DNA of 64,000 nucleotides from Bufo bufo (Eukaryota; Chordata; Amphibia; Anura; Bufonidae). This document shows positions 46,660 through 58,153 of this stretch, one piece after another. The DNA lies in assembly GCF_905171765.1 (NCBI RefSeq), contig NC_053397.1, positions 3,800,946-3,864,945 on the forward strand, in the 5' to 3' direction. The notes below the pieces were generated by a model. It was not told the DNA's origin, searched no databases, and saw only the letters and a program-made list of their open reading frames with translations. Position 1 is the stretch's first letter. Every line of letters begins with the position of its first letter. The position numbers and the translations under genes were made by a program.

Positions 46660-47167
46660 ACTTTTGCAAAGAACTGCCTATGGGATATTTATGGATATAT
46701 GAACATGTACGGGATGTACGGCTGGAGCAGAGATGGCAGGTGGTTGTGTGTGCTCTGTAGACGTGCTGGTGAAGGTGCCGGATACGGGAGGATCAGTATA
46801 AGTCTCTCCTCCTTGGACTCAGCGTATGCAGAGATTTAAGATAAACCTCTTCCCTGGATAAGAACACTTCTGTGCGGGGGCCATGGACTTCAGCTGAGCT
46901 CAGCAGCCCGCACACCTGTCTCACCGCTCTACCTGTCCTTGGCCGCTATAGGCCCTGGATAGTCACATGACAAGATATGGCTGGAAAATCCTATTGAGAA
47001 TTAGAGCAGATGAGATTTGGAAGAGGGCAGGGGAACAGGACTCATTGCTCCAGCAGTCCTAGTGGTGGTCACACTACCAGAGCGCTGCTCCTGGGCCCCA
47101 GAAGGAGGATCAGGAAGTAGGAATATTCTCCAGTAAGGTTTGACTTCCCCTCTTGAATACGTGAAAC
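46660..47167 (+). promoter_or_regulatory. GNAT1 upstream region and 5' UTR
   Basis: About 500 bp between the Tc1/array block and the GNAT1 start codon. It should contain the core promoter and 5' UTR, unless the first exon is split further upstream. No TATA box at an obvious distance. Candidate rod-type sites are a MARE-like palindrome at 46892-46905 and AAAATCC at 46985-46991, one mismatch from the CRX/OTX core TAATCC. Transcription start not determinable from sequence. Confidence 0.5.
46892..46905. promoter_or_regulatory. MARE/NRL-like palindrome
   Basis: AGCTGAGCTCAGCA contains the 12-bp palindrome GCTGAGCTCAGC and one perfect TCAGCA half-site (TGCTGA on the other strand). The NRL/MAF consensus of the 14-bp type is TGCTGACGTCAGCA, so three positions differ (two central, one edge). 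NRL-type factors drive rod genes including transducin, and the site lies about 265 bp before the start codon. Confidence 0.35.
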
Positions 47168-47273
47168 ATGGGAGCCGGAGCGAGCGCCGAGGAGAAGCAT
47201 TCTCGAGAGTTGGAGAAGAAACTGAAGGAAGATGCAGAAAAGGATGCCAGGACAGTGAAACTGCTCCTACTTG
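47168..47273 (+). CDS. GNAT1: Rod transducin alpha subunit, coding exon 1 (partial gene)
   Basis: First coding exon of the G-protein alpha subunit that links activated rhodopsin to cGMP phosphodiesterase in rod outer segments. The 35 codons begin [19 protein letters not shown] and end in TVKLLLL plus one base. That is where exon 1 of Gi/Gt-class alpha genes normally stops, just before the P-loop GAGESGK encoded by exon 2. Glycine 2 is the lipid-acylation site. The residues agree with GNAT1 rather than the cone gene GNAT2, which has a longer, different N-terminus. The start AAACATGG is a good vertebrate start context. The exon is intact. The rest of the gene lies beyond the window. Confidence 0.93.
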
Positions 47274-47279
47274 GTGAGT
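47274..47279 (+). other. GNAT1: GNAT1 exon 1 splice donor
   Basis: GTGAGT directly after CTTG, a consensus 5' splice site in phase 1, matching the expected exon end. Confidence 0.9.
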
Positions 47280-47415
47280 GGCACAAGCTTCAATAACCTA
47301 AATATGGCACCAACATAGTCCATGAAGCGGAAAAATCATAGGAGGCAGCGATCAAAAACCGAGTAAAAATGGTGTAAAAATGTCTACTAATGATCAGAAA
47401 GAAAAACAGAGCTGG

Positions 47416-47580
47416 GGTCATTTATCAAACTGGTGTAAAGTAGAACTGACTTAGTTGACCATAGCAACCAGATTCCTCCTTTCATTTTCCAAAAGAGCTG
47501 TCCAAAATGAAAGGTGGAATCAGATTGGTTGCTATTGGCAACTAAGACAGTTCTACTTTACACCAGTTTGATAAATGACC
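47416..47580. mobile_element. Short foldback MITE in the GNAT1 intron
   Basis: About 165 bp, almost perfectly self-complementary: GGTCATTTATCAAACTGGTG at the left and its complement at the right, with a short loop. It resembles a foldback repeat I recall as common in frogs. No clear target duplication. Confidence 0.8.
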
Positions 47581-47581
47581 A

Positions 47582-47661
47582 CAATATCTATCTATCTTAT
47601 CTGCCTAATATATATGTATCTAATATCTATCTCTCATAGCTAATTATTTATCTATCTCTCA
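47582..47661. repeat. ATCT-type microsatellite
   Basis: Imperfect run of ATCT and related words. Confidence 0.8.
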
Positions 47662-47689
47662 ATGGAGGTGCTCCCTCCTTTGCTCCACT

Positions 47690-48490
47690 GGGAAGGTCCC
47701 CCCTTTTGCTCCTAGAAGGCTTTCTACAAGATTTTGGACGGTGTTTGTGAGAATGGTTGCCCCTTCATCCAGAAGAGCATTTGTGAGGTCAGAACCTGAT
47801 GTTGGAGGAGAGGGCCTGGCTCGCAGTCTCTGTTATGGTGTGGAAGTCGGGGCTCTGTGTGACCAGTCACATTCTTCGAGACTTCCCCAACCATGCCTTT
47901 ATGGAGCTTGTATTCTGGGGCGCAGTCATGTAGGAGCAGAAAAGGGCCTTCCTCAAACTGTTCTCATAAAGCTGTCACCGTACAATTGTCCACAATGTCT
48001 TGTCTGTTGAAGCATTAGGATTTCCCTTCACTGGAACTAAGAGGCCACCGCCGACCCCTGAAGACCCCCATAACATTCGCACTCCTCCTCCAGACTGTAG
48101 AGCTGGCACAGTGCTGTCCGGCAGGTAACATTCACCAGACTCCTCCATCAGATGCCAGATAGAGAACGGTCATCGCTCCACAGAAGACATCTCCAGTGGT
48201 GTTCTGTTTTACACTGCTCCATCCCACGCCTGCCATTGTGCTTGGTGATGGAAGGCTGGCAAGCAGAAGCCATGAAGACCTATGCCATGAAGTCCCCACC
48301 ACAGCACAGAGTACGTCTGAACTCTGCCTTTATGGAGTCAGCAGAGTGTTGGTTTCTTCTGAGCACTCCGTGACCTTGGTGTCTCCACTTTGTGGCCGGG
48401 TTGCTGTGGTTCCTTCCACTCTACAATAATACCTAGGAGGGAAGACGTCAGGATCTGACTTACCAGATCCCACTGGAATTCAGGGAGACC
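47690..48490 (-). mobile_element. Tc1/mariner element C, decayed
   Basis: Collinear with the minus-strand transposase gene of another widespread fish and frog Tc1 family: GGCTTTCTACAAGATTTTGG, AAGAGCATTTGTGAGGTCAG, GATGTTGGAGGAGAGGGCCT, AACTGTTCTCATAAAG, CACTGGAACTAAGAGGCC, CATCAGATGCCAGATAGAGA, TGCTTGGTGATGGAAGGCTG and CACTGGAATTCAGGGAG in the expected order. No open frame of useful length remains, and neither inverted end is clear. Confidence 0.72.
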
Positions 48491-48509
48491 TTTACAAGCC
48501 ATTCTGTCT

Positions 48510-48615
48510 TTTATCTATTTTGTATGCCTCTATCTAGACATCTATCTCATATCAATGTCCGTCTGTCTCATATCGATGTCTGTCTCTTATTGATGCCTGT
48601 CTGTCTACCTATCTC
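48510..48615. repeat. TCTG/ATCT-type microsatellite
   Basis: Degenerate run of CTGTCT, ATCTAT and CATATC words. Confidence 0.65.
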
Positions 48616-49560
48616 CAGCCATGTTTCCCAGAACTCAGTTTTCATTGCTATCCTCCAAGGCTATGGTCATTTCACTGTACAGTTTGTACACTGCTGTCTT
48701 GGTCACTGCACATCTCAGCCGCTGTGAGATTTGGGTTAGGACGTTAATCCTCGGCTTAATGCCCAGTTTACAAACAGATCAAGGACAAGAAAGACCAATG
48801 TTTTGGCAGAAGCACCTTGGGGACAGTAATCTGTATTAGATCCGTCGATGCTGCCGCACAGCATAGAAGAACGGCCTCTGTGTATGATGGATGCCTCGTA
48901 AAGGTCTCGTATCTATAAAGGCAAAAATACAGCTGCAGACTGAAATATTCCCGGAATCTTGCCATGCTGGCGGTTCACAATGCAAGCATGAACAGAACCG
49001 GAAATCTGCCCAAGATCACGATAATGGAACAATATTGTGAGAAATCTTATTCTGTGGAGGATAAAAGGTTCCACTGTGATCCACTGCGGCCCTTTTATTG
49101 TACACGACGATCAGTAACTTCATACATTACATATTATACCGCATTATTAGGACATTTCATCATATTACATCATTTTACTACTTCTTATTGCACATTATAT
49201 GGCAGTATAATTGCTCACCTCCCTGCAGTTTCATGTCAGTCTGAGTCCTGTAGTCCCATTTCATAATTGGAGGGGGGGGGGGGGGGGGGATTCCTGGCGG
49301 CTGATCCTAGATACACTTCTATCCCATTAAACCTGCTCCGTCCTTAGAATCCTAAGATTAAGCAGGAGGTTGGAGGAGACATCAGGGCCTCTCCTTAGGT
49401 GTGGGTCTCCCCACCATCATGTGCTCGGCTTTATATGGCTTTATCGTTTATATTATCGTTTATTAATATGGACACAGAGGCAACGAAAAGTATCACCTGC
49501 CGAAAACATAGCAATTCTGACTACACCACAGATATAAGATTGGTGTCATCAGGACTATCA
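48616..49560. other. Intron sequence without recognised features
   Basis: No gene or repeat family recognised. A run of 18 G lies at 49272-49289. TACATTACATATTATACC-like A/T-rich text lies around 49120-49200. Confidence 0.5.
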
Positions 49561-49594
49561 CCACCAACTCTCACCACACTCTGGACAACTACTA

Positions 49595-52500
49595 CTACTA
49601 CCACCACACTGTGTGCACCGCTAGTATTACTACCACCACACTGTGTGCACCGCTACTACAACCACCACACCGTGTGCACCGCTACTACTACCACCACACT
49701 GTGTGCACCGCTAGTATTACTACCACCACACTGTGTGCACCGCTACTTCTACCATCACACTGTGTGCACCGCTACTACTACCACCACACTGTGTGCACCG
49801 CTAGTATTACTACCACCACACTGTGTGCACCGCTAGTATTACTACGACCACACTGTGTGCACCGCTACTACTACCACCACACTGTGTGCACCGCTAGTAT
49901 TACTACCACCACACTGTGTGCACCGCTAGTATTACTACCACCACACTGTGTGCACCGCTACTACAACCACCACACCGTGTGCACCGCTACTACTACCACC
50001 ACACTGTGTGCACCGCTACTTCTACCATCACACTGTGTGCACCGCTACTACCACCACCACACTGTGTGCACCGCTAGTATTACTACCACCACACTGTGTG
50101 CACCGCTAGTATTACTACGACCACACTGTGTGCACCGCTACTACTACCACCACACTGTGTGCACCGCTAGTATTACTACCACCACACTGTGTGCACCGCT
50201 ACTACTACCATCACACTGTGTGCACCACCACACTGTGTGCACCGCTAGTATTACTACGGCCACACTGTGTGCACCGCTACTACTACCACCACACTGTGTG
50301 CACCACTAGTATTACTACCACCACAGTGTGCACCGCTAGTATTACTACCACCACACTGTGTGCACCGCTACTACTACCATCACACTGTGTGCACCACCAC
50401 ACTGTGTGCACCGCTAGTATTACTACGACCACACTGTGTGCACTGCTACTACTACCACCACACTGTGTGCACCGCTAGTATTACTACCACCACAGTGTGC
50501 ACCGCTAGTATTACTACCACCACACTGTGTGCACCGCTACTACTACCATCACACTGTGTGCACCACTAGTATTACTACCACCACAGTGTGCACCGCTAGT
50601 ATTACTACCACCACACTGTGTGCACCGCTAGTATTACTACCACCACACTGTGTGCACCGCTACTACAACCACCACACTGTGTGCACCGCTACTACTACCA
50701 CCACACTGTGTGCACCACCACACTGTGTGCACCGCTAGTATTACTATGACCACACTGTGTGCACCGCTACTACTACCAACACACTGTGTGCACCACTAGT
50801 ATTACTACCACCACAGTGTGCACCGCTAGTATTACTACCACCACACTGTGTGCACCGCTACTACTACCATCACACTGTGTGCACCACTAGTATTACTACC
50901 ACCACAGCGTGCACCGCTAGTATTACTACCACCACACTGTGTGCACCGCTAGTATTACTACCACCACACTGTGTGCACCGCTAGTATTACTACCATCACA
51001 CTGTGTGCACCACAAGTATTACTACCACCACAGTGTGCACCGCTAGTATTACTACCACCACACTGTCTGCACCGCTACTACTACCACCATACTGTGTGCA
51101 CCGCTAGTATCACTACCACCACAGTGTGCACCGCTAGTATTACTACCACCACACTGTGTGCACCACTACTACTACCACCACAGTGTGCACCGCTAGTATT
51201 ACTACCACCACACTGTGTGCACCGCTACTACTACCACCACACTGTGTGCACCGCTGCAACTACCACCATACTGTGTGCACCGCTAGTATTACTACCACCA
51301 CACTGTGTGCACCGCTACTACTACCACCACACTGTGTGCACCGCTAGTATTACTACCACCACACTGTGTGCACCGCTAGTATTACTACCACCACACTGTG
51401 TGCACCGCTAGTATTACTACCACCACACTGTGTGCACCGCTAGTATTACTACCATCACACTGTGTGCACCACAAGTATTACTACCACCACAGTGTGCACC
51501 GCTAGTATTACTACCACCACACTGTGTGCACCGCTACTACTACCACCATACTGTGTGCACCGCTAGTATCACTACCACCACAGTGTGCACCGCTAGTATT
51601 ACTACCACCACACTGTGTGCACCACTACTACTACCACCACAGTGTGCACCGCTAGTATTACTGCCACCACACTGTGTGCACCGCTACTACTACCACCACA
51701 CTGTGTGCACCGCTACAACTACCACCACACTGTGTGCACCGCTAGTATTACTACCACCACACTGTGTGCACCGCTACTACTACCACCACCACACTGTGTG
51801 CACCGCTAGTATTACTACCACCACACTGTGTGCACCGCTAGTATTACTACCACCACATTGTGTGCACCGCTAGTATTACTACCACCACACTGTGTGCACC
51901 GCTAGTATTACTACCACCACACTGTGTGCACCATTAGTATTACTACCACCACACTGTGTGCACCACTAGTATTACTACCACCACACTGTGTGCACCGCTA
52001 CTACTACCACCACACTGTGTGCACCACTAGTATTACTACCACCACACTGTGTGCACCGCTAGTATTACTACCACCACACTGTGTGCACCACTAGTATTAC
52101 TACCACCATAGTGTGCACTGCTAGTATTACTACCACCACACTGTGTGCACCACTAGTATTACTAACACCACAGTGTGCACCGCTAGTATTGCTACCACCA
52201 CACTGTGTGCACCGCTACTACTACCACCACACTGTGTGCACCGCTAGTATTACTACCACCACACTGTGTGCACCGCTAGTATTACTACCACCACACTGTG
52301 TGCACCACTAGTATTACTACCACCACAGTGTGCACCGCTAGTATTACTACCACCACCACACTGTGTGCACCGCTACTACTACCACCACACTGTGTGCACC
52401 GCTAGTATTACTACCACCACACTGTGTGCACCACTAGTATTACTACCACCACAGTGTGCACCGCTAGTATTACTACCACCACACTGTATGCACCGCTAGT

Positions 52501-53957
52501 ATTACTACCACCACACTGTGTGCACCGCTAGTATTACTACCACCATACTGTGTGTACCACTATTATTACTACCACCACACTGTGTGTGCCACTAGCATTA
52601 CTACCACCACACTGTGTATACCACTAGTATTACTACCACCACAGTGTGTGTACCACTAGTATTACTACCACCACACTCTGTGCACCACTAGTATTACTAC
52701 CACCACAGTGTGCACCGCTAGTATTACTACCACCACCACACTGTGTGCACCGCTACTACTACCACCACCACCACACTGTGTGCACCGCTAGTATTACTAC
52801 CACCACAGTGTGCACCACTAGTATTACTACCACCACACTGTGTGCACCGCTACTACTACCACCACACTGTGTGCACCGCTACAACTACCACCACACTGTG
52901 TGCACCGCTAGTATTACTACCACCATACTGTGTGCACCGCTACTACTACCACCACACTGTGTGCACCGCTAGTATTACTACCACCACACTGTGTGCACCG
53001 CTAGTATTACTACCACCACACTGTGTGCACCGCTAGTATTACTACCACCACACTGTGTGCACCGCTAGTATTACTACCACCACACTGTGTGCACCACTAG
53101 TATTACTACCACCACACTGTGTGCACCACTAGTATTACTACCACCATACTGTATGCACCGCTACTACTACCACCACACTGTGTGCACCGCTAGTATTACT
53201 ACCACCACCACACTGTGTGCACCGCTAGTATTACTACCACCACACTGTGTGCACCACTAGTATTACTACCACCACAGTGTGCACCGCTAGTATTACTACC
53301 ACCACACTGTGTGCACCACTAGTATTACTACCACCACAGTGTGCACCGCTAGTATTACTACCACCACACTGTGTGCACCACTAGTATTACTAACACCACA
53401 GTGTGCACCGCTAGTATTGCTACCACCACACTATGTGCACTGCTACTACTACCACCACACTGTGTGCACCGCTAGTATTACTACCACCACACTGTGTGCA
53501 CCGCTAGTATTACTACCACCACACTGTGTGCACCACTAGTATTACTACCACCACAGTGTGCACCGCTAGTATTACTACCACCACCACACTGTGTGCACTG
53601 CTACTACTACCACCACACTGTGTGCACCGCTAGTATTACTACCACCACACTGTGTGCACCACTAGTATTACTACCACCACACTGTGTGCACCGCTAGTAT
53701 TACTACCACCATACTGTGTGTACCACTAGTATTACTACCACCACACTGTGTGTGCCACTAGCATTACTACCACCACACTGTGTATACCACTAGTATTACT
53801 ACCACCACAGTGTGTGTACCACTAGTATTACTACCACCACACTGTGTGCACCACTAGTATTACTACCACCACAGTGTGCACAGCTAGTATTACTACCACC
53901 ACCACACTGTGTGCACCGCTACTACTACCACCACCACCACACTGTGTGCACCGCTAG
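49595..53957. repeat. Minisatellite array B, 29-32-bp units
   Basis: Two main unit types alternate irregularly: ACTACTACCACCACACTGTG + TGCACCGCT (29 bp) and AGTATTACTACCACCACACT + GTGTGCACCGCT (32 bp), plus a 30-bp variant with CACAGTGTG. Each unit has the near-palindromic core CACACTGTGTG. Open frames here are short and switch frame with unit type, so no coding role is claimed. The origin may be a CCA/CTA-rich simple repeat at 49580-49605. Confidence 0.93.
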
Positions 53958-54838
53958 TATTGATGTTCCTGGAGGGAAACGCCAAATGGAAAAGGATTTA
54001 GGAAAACTAGAAGAATGGTCAGAACTCTGGAAACTGAAATTTAATGTGGATAAGTGCAAGATAATGCACCTGGGGCGTAAAAACCCAAGAGCAGAATATA
54101 GAATATTTGACACAGTCCTGACCTCAGTATCTGAGGAAAGGGATTTAGGAGTAATTATTTCAGAAGACTTAAAGGTGGGAAGACAATGTAATAGAGCAGC
54201 ACGAAATGCCAGCAGAATGCTTGGATGTATAGGGAGAGGTATAAGCAGTAGAAAGAGTGAAGTGCTTATGCCGCTATACAGAACACTGGTGAGACCTCAC
54301 TTGGAGTATTGTGCGCAGTACTGGAGGCCATATCTCCAGAAGGATATAGATACTCTAGAGAGAGTTCAGAGAAGAGCTACTAAACTAGTACATGGATTGC
54401 AGGATAAAACTTACCAGGAAAGGTTAAAGGACCTTAATATGTATAGCTTGGAAGAAAGACGAGACAGAGGGGAGATGATAGAAACTTTTAAATACATAAA
54501 GGGAATCAACTCGGTAAAGGAAGAGAGCATATTTAAAAGAAGAAAAACTACCACAAGAGGACACAGTTTTAAATTAGAGGGGCAAAGGGTTAACAGTAAT
54601 ATAAGGAAGTATTACTTTACTGAGAGAGTAGTGGATGCATGGAATAGCCTTCCTGCAGAAGTGGTAGCTGCAAATACAGTGAAGGAGGTTAAGCATGCAT
54701 GGGATAGGCATAAGGCCATCCTTCATATAAGATAGGGCCGGGGGCTATCCATAGTACTCAGTATATTGGGCAGACTAGATGGGCCACACGGTTCTTATCT
54801 GCCGACACATTCTAGGTTTCTATGTTTCTATGTTTCTA
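53958..54838 (+). mobile_element. CR1-like LINE 3' fragment inside array B
   Basis: An open frame continues through this insert to the TAG at about 54733 with the C-terminal part of a CR1/L2-group LINE protein: LKFNVDKCKIMHLGR, SEERDLGVIIS, LYRTLVRPHLEYCAQYW, LERVQRRATKLV, RVVDAWNSLPAEVV. A short 3' UTR (GCAGACTAGATGGGCC, TTCTTATCTGCCG) and a TTTCTATG tail follow. Array units resume at 54839, with TATT shared at both joints. The coding part has no stop, suggesting a fairly recent insertion. The start of the upstream open frame lies in minisatellite and is not real. Confidence 0.82.
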
Positions 54839-55550
54839 TATTACTACCACCACACGGTGTGCACCACTAGTATTACTACCACCACAGTGTGCACCGCTAG
54901 TATTGCTACCACCACACTGTGTGCACCGCTAGTATTACTACCACCACACTGTGTGTGCCACTAGCATTACTACCACCATACTGTGTATACCACTAGTATT
55001 ACTACCACCTTAGTGTGTGTACCACTAGTATTACTACCACCACACTGTGTGTACCACTAGTATTACTACCACCACCACAGTGTGCACCGCTAGTTTACTA
55101 CCACCACAGTGTGTGTACCACTAGTATTACTACCACTACAGTGTGTGTACCACTAGTATTACTACCACCACACTGTGTGTACCACTACTACCACCACCAC
55201 CACCACCACACTGTGTGTACCACTACTACCACACTGTGTACCACTACTACTACTACCACCACCACACTGTGTGTACAACTACTACTACTACTACTACTAC
55301 CACCACACTGTGTTTACCACTACTACCACCACCACACTGTGTATACCACTACTACCACCATACTGTGTGTACCGCTATTACTACTACCACCATACTGTGT
55401 GTAACGCTACTATTACCACCACACTGTGTACGACTACTACCATCACACTGTGTGTACCACTACTAATACCATCACCACACTGTGGACCACTACTACAACC
55501 ACACTGTGTGTACCATTACTACTACCACACTGCGTATATCACTACTACCA
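54839..55550. repeat. Array B, second part, degenerate
   Basis: Array B units resume after the LINE and become irregular, with expanded CCA and CTA triplets (for example at 55184-55210 and 55273-55302). They grade into the 26-bp array that follows. Confidence 0.85.
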
Positions 55551-57580
55551 CCACCACACTGTGTGTGCCTCTACTACCACCACACTGTGTGTGCCTCTAC
55601 TACCACCACACTGTGTGTGCCTCTACTACCACCACACTGTGTGTGCCTCTACTACCACACTGTGTGTGCCTCTACCACCACCACACTGTGTGTGCCTCTA
55701 CTACCACCACACTGTGTGTGCCTCTACTACCAACACACTGTGTGTGCCTCTACTACCACCACACTGTGTGTGCCTCTACTACCACCACACTGTGTGTGCC
55801 TCTACTACCACCACACTGTGTGTGCCTCTACTACCACCACACTGTGTGTGCCTCTACTACCACCACACTGTGTGTGCCTCTACTACCACCACACTGTGTG
55901 TGCCTCTACTACCACCACACTGTGTGTGCCTCTACCACCACCACACTGTGTGTGCCTCTACTACCACCACACTGTGTGTGCCTCTACTACCACCACACTG
56001 TGTGTGCCTCTACTACCACCACACTGTGTGTGCCTCTACCACCACCACACTGTGTGTGCCTCTACCACCACCACACTGTGTGTGCCTCTACTACCACCAC
56101 ACTGTGTGTGCCTCTACTACCACCACACTGTGTGTGCCTCTACTACCACCACACTGTGTGTGCCTCTACTACCACCACACTGTGTGTGCCTCTACTACCA
56201 CCACACTGAGTGTGCCTCTACTACCACCACACTGTGTGTGCCTCTACTACCACCACACTGTGTGTGCCTCTACTACCACCACACTGTGTGTGCCTCTACT
56301 ACCACCACACTGTGTGTGCCTCTACTACCACCACACTGTGTGTGCCTCTACTACCACCACACTGTGTGTGCCTCTACTACCACCACACTGTGTGTGCCTC
56401 TACTACCACCACACTATGTGTGCCTCTACTACCACCACACTGTGTGTGCCTCTACTACCACCACACTGTGTGTGCCTCTACTACCACCACACTATGTGTG
56501 CCTCTACTACCACCACACTGTGTGTGCCTCTACTACCACCACACTATGTGTGCCTCTACTACCACCACACTATGTGTGCCTCTACTACCACCACACTATG
56601 TGTGCCTCTACTACCACCACACTGTGTGTGCCTCTACTACCACCACACTATGTGTGCCTCTACTACCACCACACTGTGTGTGCCTCTACTACCACCACAC
56701 TATGTGTGCCTATACTACCACCACACTATGTGTGCCTCTACTACCACCACACTATGTGTGCCTCTACTACCACCACACTATGTGTGCCTCTACCACCACC
56801 ACACTGTGTGTGCCTCTACTACCACCACACTATGTGTGCCTCTACTACCACCACACTATGTGTGCCTCTACTACCACCACACTGTGTGTGCCTCTACTAC
56901 CACCACACTATGTGTGCCTCTACTACCACCACACTGTGTGTGCCTCTACTACCACCACACTGTGTGTGCCTCTACTACCACCACACTGTGTGTGCCTCTA
57001 CTACCACCACACTGTGTGTGCCTCTACTACCACCACACTGTGTGTGCCTCTACTACCACCACACTGTGTGTGCCTCTACTACCACCACACTGTGTGTGCC
57101 TCTACCACCACCACACTGTGTGTGCCTCTACTACCACCACACTGTGTGTGCCTCTACCACCACACTGTGTGTGCCTCTACTACCACCACACTGTGTGTGC
57201 CTCTACTACCACCACACTGTGTGTGCCTCTACCACCACCACACTGTGTGTGCCTCTACTACCACCACACTGTGTGTGCCTCTACTACCACCACACTGTGT
57301 GTGCCTCTACCACCACACTGTGTGTGCCTCTACTACCACCACACTGTGTGTGCCTCTACTACCACCACACTGTGTGTGCCTCTACCACCACACTGTGTGT
57401 GCCTCTACTACCACCACACTGTGTGTGCCTCTACTACCACCACACTGAGTGTGCCTCTACTACCACCACACTGTGTGTGCCTCTACTACCACCACACTGT
57501 GTGTGCCTCTACTACCACCACACTGTGTGTGCCTCTACTACCACCACACTGTGTGTGCCTCTACTACCACCACACTGTGT
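55551..57580. repeat. 26-bp minisatellite array C, about 78 copies
   Basis: The unit is ACCACCACACTGTGTGTGCC + TCTACT, very uniform, with CTATGTGTG variants concentrated at 56410-56930 and a few units shortened by 3 or more bases. Three units (78 bp) make 26 codons without a stop in any plus-strand frame, which explains open frames of 700 codons or more; none is claimed as a gene. Confidence 0.95.
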
Positions 57581-57639
57581 GTACCATCAATTGCTCCAAT
57601 TGGACAGACCATCAGTAGATTTGGTTTCCAGCACCATCT

Positions 57640-58153
57640 CTATGCTATTCATCTCATCCCCCGACATCACTCCTGTTGTATTACAGAACACCAGTGACTG
57701 TCTGCCCGCCGTCTCTAACATCATGTCCTCTCTCTATCTGAAACGGAATCTTTAAAAAACTGAATTTTTGTGTTTTCTCCATCTACTAAACTTCGTAAAC
57801 CTGATATCTCCCTCTCAGTGTGTGGCACTACCATGACACATAGGTAGCACGCCTGCTGTCTCTGTGTTATGTTTGACACTGATCTTTCCTTCATCCCTAT
57901 ATTCAGTCTCTTGCCCACTTATGTCACCTGCACCTCAAAAACATCGAGTCCGCCCCCCTCTTACTATGGAAAACAACAAAAACTCTCATTGTCGCCCTGA
58001 TCCATTCCCGCCTCAATTACTGTAACTCACTATTAATTGGCCTCCCCCTCACCAGACTTTCCCCTCTTAAATGCCTTCAGTCTGTGCCAGTCATTGCATT
58101 GGTTGCCCATACAGTGTAGAATCCAATTTAAACTGCTCATTCTCACTCACAAA
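57640..58153 (+). mobile_element. LINE reverse-transcriptase remnant, source of array D
   Basis: Decayed coding sequence of a jockey/CR1/L2-group LINE, read across several frames: TVTAVSN-like text near 57690, a block matching LSVCGT at about 57810, MFDTDLSF at about 57870, LIHSRLNYCNSLLIGLPLT at about 58000-58060 and IQFKLLILTHKALH at about 58120-58160. It runs without a break into the 61-bp array, whose first unit is the natural continuation of this reading frame (PYISS, then SVYHPT). Confidence 0.7.

Noticed and set aside
47168..47273. GNAT2 or a Gi alpha gene instead of GNAT1
   Set aside because: The N-terminus [18 protein letters not shown] has the length and residues of rod transducin; GNAT2 and Gi subunits differ in length or sequence here.
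53812..53957. Minisatellite-encoded N-terminus fused to the LINE protein
   Set aside because: The frame is open by chance through array units; the LINE homology begins only at the insertion joint.
55426..57755. Open frames of 730-757 codons rich in C, H and T, superficially like metal-binding repeats
   Set aside because: All three plus-strand frames are open because the 26-bp unit lacks stops in every phase; the Cys/His spacing follows from the unit, not from a zinc-finger pattern.
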